Shown here piece by piece: positions 7,578 through 12,003 of a DNA stretch of 12,003 nt. The stretch lies in the NCBI GenBank assembly GCA_964600165.1, contig CAZRIP010000110.1, positions 1-12,003 on the forward strand, written 5' to 3'. The stretch's first letter is position 1. Every line of letters begins with the position of its first letter. Source of the DNA: CAZRIP01 sp964600165. GTDB lineage: Bacteria; Elusimicrobiota; Elusimicrobia; UBA1565; UBA9628. The notes under the pieces are model-generated. The model had not been told where the DNA came from and searched no databases. It saw only the letters and a program-made list of their open reading frames with translations. A program made the translations under genes and the position numbers.

Positions 7578-9392
7578 ATGCGAGCCTATCGAAGGACGTG
7601 GGTCGCGCTCTTCGCCTGCGCCGCCGGCTGGACTCTGTGGGTCGAGCGCGGCGCCTCGGCCGCGCGGCGGATTTTTTGGGGCGCGCCTTCGATCAGCGCG
7701 TCCGCCCGGCGGGAGCCGTCCTTCGTCGCCGTCGCCTTCTCGCGGCTGACGAGCGACGAGGAGCCTTTCGCGATGAGCGCGCGGCGCTTCGAGGAGACCT
7801 TGGACTTGCTGCGCGCCAAGGGCTACGCGTCGATCGGTCTTTCCGACGTCGAGGACTTCTACCGCTCGGGCCGCCTCCTGCCGCGCAAGGCGCTGCTGAT
7901 CGCGCTCGATCGCGACGACCCGGAGAGCATCCGGCTGGCCGACGGCGTCCTCATGAGGGCCCGCATGCGCGCGCTGGTCTTCCTCGACCGCAACGGCGCC
8001 CGCGACGCGCGGCGCCACCGTTACGCTCTGAGCCCCCACGCGATGGCGCGGATCAAAAGGAGCGGCGCCTGGGACCTGGGCTGGTTCGCCGATTCTCCGG
8101 AATCGGCGCCGCCGGAGCCGGGCGTCGTGCTCGATCTGGAGGACCGCAAGCCGTGGACGCGCGACGCCGCGCGCTACCCGGTCCGTTTCGCGGGGTCTCG
8201 CGCGGGGTATAACGACGCGCGAGGCGAGCTCTCCGACATCCGGCTCATGCGCGTGCGCCCGGATCTGTCGGCCGAGGAGATCGCGTCCGCCGTCGAGGCC
8301 TCCTGGCCGCGCGAGCGGCCCTTTTCCGACGGGTTTCAAGGCGCGCGCCTCGGCATGGACTGGGTCCCCGAGTGGGGCGTGATCGCCGCGGGGCGCGGGC
8401 GCCTGGAGCTTCTCCCGGCGCCGCGGCAGACGGGCGCGTCGGTCGGGTTGAGCGGGACGCGGGACTGGCGCGACCTGGCGCTCGAGTTCGACGTCCGAAA
8501 GTACAAGAGCGCACTGTGGGCCTACGCGCGCTACGGCGCCGACGGCCGCTTCGCGCGCGTCGGCGCGCGCGACGGCTACTGGTATCTTCAGCAAAAGCCG
8601 GCGGCGGGCGCCTTGCCCGCGTCGCTGGCGCGCGAGCGCATCGGCGTTCTGCCCGCGCGCGTGAGGATCGTGCTCAAGGGCCGCTTCGCGATCGTCGACG
8701 TCGACGGCCGGCGCGCCTTCGGCGGGGGCGTCGAGCTCAGCACGTCCGTCGACAAGGGCCGCGTGGCGTTCGGCGTCTTCGACGAGCGCCCACACGCCGC
8801 GATGGGCGAGCTTTCCTCGGTCGCCGCGCGGCCTCTCGGGCGGCGCTGGCTCTCGCTCAACGTCGACGGGACGCTGGGAAGGTTCGATCCGGAGGCCTCT
8901 CAAATATTGCGGGAGGAGTCCGTCTTCTCTTACGCGCTGTCACCGCGCTGGCTATCGATCGGGCGCGACGGCCGCGTGAGAAAGGTCGGGAATGCCCGGG
9001 GCTTCGTGCGTCAACTGGCGGGCTTCAACCGCTGCCTGCTCGTGCCGATGGCCTTCTTGAGCGCCTCGCGCATCGCCGTCGTCGGCGACCCGCCGGCGGC
9101 GGAGAGGCTCATGGACGCGCTCGTCGACGCGGCCGCGGGCCCGGGCGCCGACGGCCTCAACTTGCGCGTTCCCGCCGCGCTCGCGCGCCGCGCCGAGGCG
9201 GCGCGCTTCGTGCCGGAGCTCGCGCGCCGCCTGCGCGCCGAGGGCAAGAGGTTGTGGGTCACGCTGGATGGGCCCGGCGAGCCGCCCGAGGCTTGGCTCG
9301 CGTCGACCGAGGGGTTGCTGCGGCCCGGGGGCCGCCCGCTCGCGGGAGTCGAGCGTCTCTATTACGACGCCAGGAGCAAGGAATCGCCATGA
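7578..9392 (+). CDS. Predicted secreted protein: degenerate NodB-like domain, jelly-roll domain and possible GH18-like barrel
   Basis: This 604-residue protein has an N-terminal hydrophobic segment (about 8-22) that may be a signal peptide or anchor. Residues about 48-175 follow the NodB deacetylase layout (PFAMSARRFEETLDLLRAKG, then GRLLPRKALLIA). However, the metal-binding TFDD is ALDRDD (109-114) and the SHT motif is replaced by W169-F-A. About 250-420 looks like a concanavalin/DUF1080-type jelly roll (GYWYLQQKP, VRIVLKGRFAIVDVDG). About 421-600 has the order of a GH18-like barrel, but the strand that should carry DxxDxDxE reads ADGLNLRVP (524-532), without the acidic pair. PgaB also joins a deacetylase and a hydrolase-like domain, so this may be a distant non-catalytic counterpart. 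It starts 7 nt after the synthase stop and ends in an ATGA overlap with the next gene. The NodB resemblance is fairly firm, the barrel less so. Confidence 0.72.
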   Translation: MRAYRRTWVALFACAAGWTLWVERGASAARRIFWGAPSISASARREPSFVAVAFSRLTSDEEPFAMSARRFEETLDLLRAKGYASIGLSDVEDFYRSGRLLPRKALLIALDRDDPESIRLADGVLMRARMRALVFLDRNGARDARRHRYALSPHAMARIKRSGAWDLGWFADSPESAPPEPGVVLDLEDRKPWTRDAARYPVRFAGSRAGYNDARGELSDIRLMRVRPDLSAEEIASAVEASWPRERPFSDGFQGARLGMDWVPEWGVIAAGRGRLELLPAPRQTGASVGLSGTRDWRDLALEFDVRKYKSALWAYARYGADGRFARVGARDGYWYLQQKPAAGALPASLARERIGVLPARVRIVLKGRFAIVDVDGRRAFGGGVELSTSVDKGRVAFGVFDERPHAAMGELSSVAARPLGRRWLSLNVDGTLGRFDPEASQILREESVFSYALSPRWLSIGRDGRVRKVGNARGFVRQLAGFNRCLLVPMAFLSASRIAVVGDPPAAERLMDALVDAAAGPGADGLNLRVPAALARRAEAARFVPELARRLRAEGKRLWVTLDGPGEPPEAWLASTEGLLRPGGRPLAGVERLYYDARSKESP

Positions 9393-12003
9393 CCATCGCT
9401 TGGCTCGCGCTCGGCCTTTGCGCGGCGGCGTTCTCCGCCGGCCTCGACGAAGGCGTCTCTTTGATGGAGCGGCAGCGCTATCGGGAGGCCGCCTCCGTGC
9501 TCGAACGCGAGGCCAAGGAGCATCCCGGCTCGGCCGCCGTGCTGATGAACCTCGGCGCGGCCTATCAGCGCGCCCACCGGCCGGACGACGCGCGGCGCTG
9601 CTACGAGCTGCTCGTGCGGCTCGATCCGAAAAATCCGAGCTATCTGAGGCTGCTCGCGGAAAGCGAGGCCGAGAGCGGCGCCCCGCTCAAGGCCTTGCGG
9701 CTCGTCGAACGCGCCCTGCGCCTGTCGCCCGGCGACAAGGAGACGTCTCTGACCTACGCGCGGCTTTTGATTCGCTCGAGCCAAGTCAAGAGAGGCGGCG
9801 ACGTGATCGGCCTTCTGCAAGCGCGCTATCCCTCCGACCGCGCCGTGGAGTTCGCGATGGCGGATTATCTCTCGCAAGTAGGACGGCTCGACGAGTCGCT
9901 CAATTATCTGGATCGCCTCGTGCGCGACGATCCCGGCAACGCCGCGATCCGCCGGGAGCGGGCGAGCGTCCTCTACCGATTGGGCCACGCCCAGGAGGCC
10001 GTCGGCGAATGGCGGACCCTCGCGGCGCAGGCTCCGCCCGACGAAGGGTCCCTGCTCAACCTCGGCTGGGCGGCCTGGCGCGACGAGCGCTTGGACGACG
10101 CGGAGGCTTACGGCGAGAAGCTCGTCTCCCTCGATCCGGACAACCCGGTCTATTTGAGGTTCTTCGCGCAGATCAAGCTCGAGCAGCGGGACTCGGCGGC
10201 GGCGCTCGAGCTCGGCCGCCGCGCGCTCAAGAGCATGCCCAAGGACCGGGGCGCGAGGACGCTCGTCGCCAAGGCGCTCTTTCATCTGCGGCGCGACCAA
10301 GAGGCGATGAGCGAGCTGCGGGGGCTGCGCGCCGAGCGGCCCGCCGACGAGCAGGTCCTCTTCCAGATGGCGGATTTTCTCGCCGCGCTCGACCGGCCCG
10401 AGCAAGCGGCGGCGCTTTTCGACGAGCTCGTCGAAAAGCATCCCCGCAACCGGACCTATCGCAAGCGCCGCGCGCTCGTCGAATACGAGCTCGGCCGGTT
10501 CGATTCCGCCGTCGCGGACTGGAAGCTTCTCAACGAGAAGGACCCGCAGGATCCGGAGCCCATCGACCGCATGATCGACGACGCCTACGGCCGCGGCGCG
10601 TGGGAGGAGGCGATCGAGTGGAGCCGCCGGCGCGCCGGCGCGCGCTCTCTCGACGCGGCGGCCTGGCTCAAGCTCTCGTCGCTTTATCGTCAGCTCGGGC
10701 GCTTGCCGCAAGCGCTCGAGGCCGCGACGAAGTCCTATGAGATCGACCCGACGTTCCTGTCGGCTCTCGATCAGAAGGCCGAGCTGCTCGAGGACATGAA
10801 GGATTGGCCGCGCGCGAGACAGGCGTGGTCGGAGCTGCTGGCGAAAAACTCGAACGGCCCGCGCCCGATGTTCGCTCTGGCCCGCGTGGCCGAGGGAGAG
10901 GGAGACCTCGAGCGCGCCGTCAAGATCGTGCGCGCGGTCAAGACGCAGTATTTCTCCGAGAAGGATTGCCCGGCCTACATCGAGCTCTACGAGGCCCGCC
11001 TGCTCGCCGACCTGCGCCGCTACGCCGAGGCGATGCGGCTCATCAAGAAAGCGGAGCGCAAGAGCCCCTCCGTGCCCGTCCTCCTTTACCAGGGGCTGTC
11101 GGAGTGGCAGCGCGGCGAGTCGCTGTGGAAGGAGAGCTTTCGCAAGCACATGCTCGCGATAAAAAAAGCCGGCTATCATCCGATCACGACGATCGAGCTG
11201 GAGAAGTTCCTGGAGGGCAAAGGCGAGCTCCCCGAAAAGCCGATCCTGATCACGTTCGACGGCGGGCGCGCGGACTCCTTCAAGAACGCGGACCCGGTCC
11301 TCAAAGAGACCGGCTTCAAGGCCACGATGTTCGTCAGCGTCGGCGGCATGAGCCGCGCTCCGTTTTACGCCTCGGCCGAGGACCTGCGCCGCTGGAAGGC
11401 GACCGGCCGCTGGGACATCCAGCTCAACGCCGACCGCGCGCGCGACTTGGTCGCGCTCGACGCGGCCGGCCATCGCGGCCATTTCCTGGCCAACCGCGCC
11501 TGGCTTGCCGACGAGCGCCGCCTCGAGACGGCCGAGGAGCTCGAGAAAAGGGTCGACGCGGAATACGCCCGGGGCGCCGAGAAGATCCGGCGCATGGTGC
11601 CGGGGGCCGACGTCATCGCCTTCGCCGTCCCGTTCGGCGACTACGGGCAGGCCGATTACACGAACGACCCGGGCGCGGCGGCCCTCAACGTCCGCCTGCT
11701 GCAAAAGCGCTTCAAGCTCTCGTTCGCGCAGGACCGCTACGGCTACAACTATCTCGGCTCGAACGAGGCCGAGCTCTCGCGCCTCGAGGTGACGCGCGAC
11801 ATGACGGACAAGCAGCTGATGCGCGCGCTGCAGCTGGGCAGCCCGTGGGTCAAGGCCCGCCTGCTCGAGGCGCAGCTCTGGCAGCGCACCGGCCAGCCGC
11901 GCCGGTCGATCCCGATCTACGAGTCCGTCGCCGCCCGCGGCGTCGACCAGCCGGAGCTCTACGCCGACTGGGGGCAGGACCTCGAGCGCGTCGGCGAGCC
12001 TTA
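9389..12003 (+). CDS. TPR-rich protein with embedded inactive-looking polysaccharide deacetylase domain (partial)
   Basis: The frame is open from 9389 to the window edge: 871 residues and no stop. A short signal peptide (MTIAWLALGLCAAAFSAG) is followed by about 16 TPR units of 34 residues (17-560). A NodB-like domain (about 561-815) opens SVPVLLYQGL and continues ITTIELEKFL, LPEKPILITFDGGRADSF, FKATMFV and VPFGDYG. Family members normally have YH at the first motif, TFDD at the second and SHxxxxH at the third. Here these are Q568, D624-G625, and LNADRARD (679-686) with both His missing. TPR-like sequence resumes from about 817 (EAQLWQRTGQ, then IPIYESVAARG). The TPR part recalls PgaA, whose TPRs contact PgaB. 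The start overlaps the previous stop, with AAGGA upstream. The C-terminus is unknown, and the last two bases, TA, could even begin a stop codon. Confidence 0.85.
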   Translation, partial: MTIAWLALGLCAAAFSAGLDEGVSLMERQRYREAASVLEREAKEHPGSAAVLMNLGAAYQRAHRPDDARRCYELLVRLDPKNPSYLRLLAESEAESGAPLKALRLVERALRLSPGDKETSLTYARLLIRSSQVKRGGDVIGLLQARYPSDRAVEFAMADYLSQVGRLDESLNYLDRLVRDDPGNAAIRRERASVLYRLGHAQEAVGEWRTLAAQAPPDEGSLLNLGWAAWRDERLDDAEAYGEKLVSLDPDNPVYLRFFAQIKLEQRDSAAALELGRRALKSMPKDRGARTLVAKALFHLRRDQEAMSELRGLRAERPADEQVLFQMADFLAALDRPEQAAALFDELVEKHPRNRTYRKRRALVEYELGRFDSAVADWKLLNEKDPQDPEPIDRMIDDAYGRGAWEEAIEWSRRRAGARSLDAAAWLKLSSLYRQLGRLPQALEAATKSYEIDPTFLSALDQKAELLEDMKDWPRARQAWSELLAKNSNGPRPMFALARVAEGEGDLERAVKIVRAVKTQYFSEKDCPAYIELYEARLLADLRRYAEAMRLIKKAERKSPSVPVLLYQGLSEWQRGESLWKESFRKHMLAIKKAGYHPITTIELEKFLEGKGELPEKPILITFDGGRADSFKNADPVLKETGFKATMFVSVGGMSRAPFYASAEDLRRWKATGRWDIQLNADRARDLVALDAAGHRGHFLANRAWLADERRLETAEELEKRVDAEYARGAEKIRRMVPGADVIAFAVPFGDYGQADYTNDPGAAALNVRLLQKRFKLSFAQDRYGYNYLGSNEAELSRLEVTRDMTDKQLMRALQLGSPWVKARLLEAQLWQRTGQPRRSIPIYESVAARGVDQPELYADWGQDLERVGEP
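9539..10558 (+). repeat. Five-TPR super-repeat, two copies of 170 residues
   Basis: TPR units 2-6 (residues 51-220) align without gaps to units 7-11 (221-390). Landmarks such as LDPKNPSYLR/LDPDNPVYLR and ASVLYRLG/ALVEYELG lie exactly 170 residues (510 bp) apart. I count about 62 identities in 170 by eye, more than generic TPR consensus positions should give. This suggests a whole five-unit block was duplicated. Confidence 0.6.

Noticed and set aside
5771..7579. A 602-codon minus-strand frame opposite the synthase
   Set aside because: It is antisense to a confidently identified glycosyltransferase and has no domain signature.
7263..8903. A 546-codon minus-strand frame opposite the synthase and the following gene
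   Set aside because: It spans the junction of two coupled plus-strand genes and has an Arg/Ala-rich composition without motifs.
11230..11460. Frameshift or sequencing error explaining the missing deacetylase motifs
   Set aside because: The single frame keeps flanking family landmarks before, between and after the altered motifs, and no neighbouring frame restores SH or TFDD.
9362..11704. A 780-codon minus-strand open frame opposite the TPR gene
   Set aside because: The plus frame shows regular 34-residue TPRs and deacetylase motifs. The minus frame has no recognisable domain and arises from codon bias.

Overview
This is a gene-dense, very GC-rich stretch from a bacterium with an outer membrane. 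The evidence is a predicted outer-membrane beta-barrel of the PorV/PorQ type ending in Phe, several Sec-type signal peptides, and small Ig-like and FlgD-like secreted proteins. PorV-like barrels next to FlgD/CHU_C-like modules are common in Elusimicrobiota and FCB-related lineages, so a high-GC Elusimicrobiota-like organism is plausible. I cannot fix the taxonomy from this window. No mobile element, tRNA, rRNA or CRISPR array is visible.

Layout: (1) glmS on the minus strand (21-1877), with a TATAAT box so close to its ATG that the mRNA may be leaderless. (2) A plus-strand trio (2056-3706): PorV-like barrel, single-Ig secreted protein and FlgD-like secreted protein. (3) A minus-strand trio (5602-3682) in which two paralogues fuse an N-terminal Ig-like domain to two ACT domains, with a bare ACT-ACT protein between them. 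(4) A 202-bp divergent intergenic region with two mirror-image promoter-like elements that share an exact 11-bp motif. (5) A plus-strand operon (5805 to the window end): a small Cys-containing secreted protein, a hyaluronan-synthase/NodC-like processive glycosyltransferase, a 604-residue predicted secreted three-domain protein, and a very long open frame (9389 to beyond 12003) with 16 TPR units, a NodB-like deacetylase domain and what looks like a resuming TPR array. Start/stop overlaps (ATGA) or a 7-nt gap join these four genes.

The plus-strand operon looks like a synthase-dependent exopolysaccharide system. The synthase keeps all its catalytic motifs. The partner domains that resemble NodB deacetylases (one in each of the last two proteins) and a possible GH18-like barrel have lost the residues such enzymes use. 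My reading is that they act as polymer-binding or export scaffolds, loosely analogous to the TPR part of PgaA and to PgaB. glmS would feed UDP-GlcNAc synthesis, but its proximity may be coincidental. The Ig-ACT-ACT trio shares the promoter architecture of the polysaccharide operon and is a candidate co-regulated partner or sensor set. Its function is unknown.
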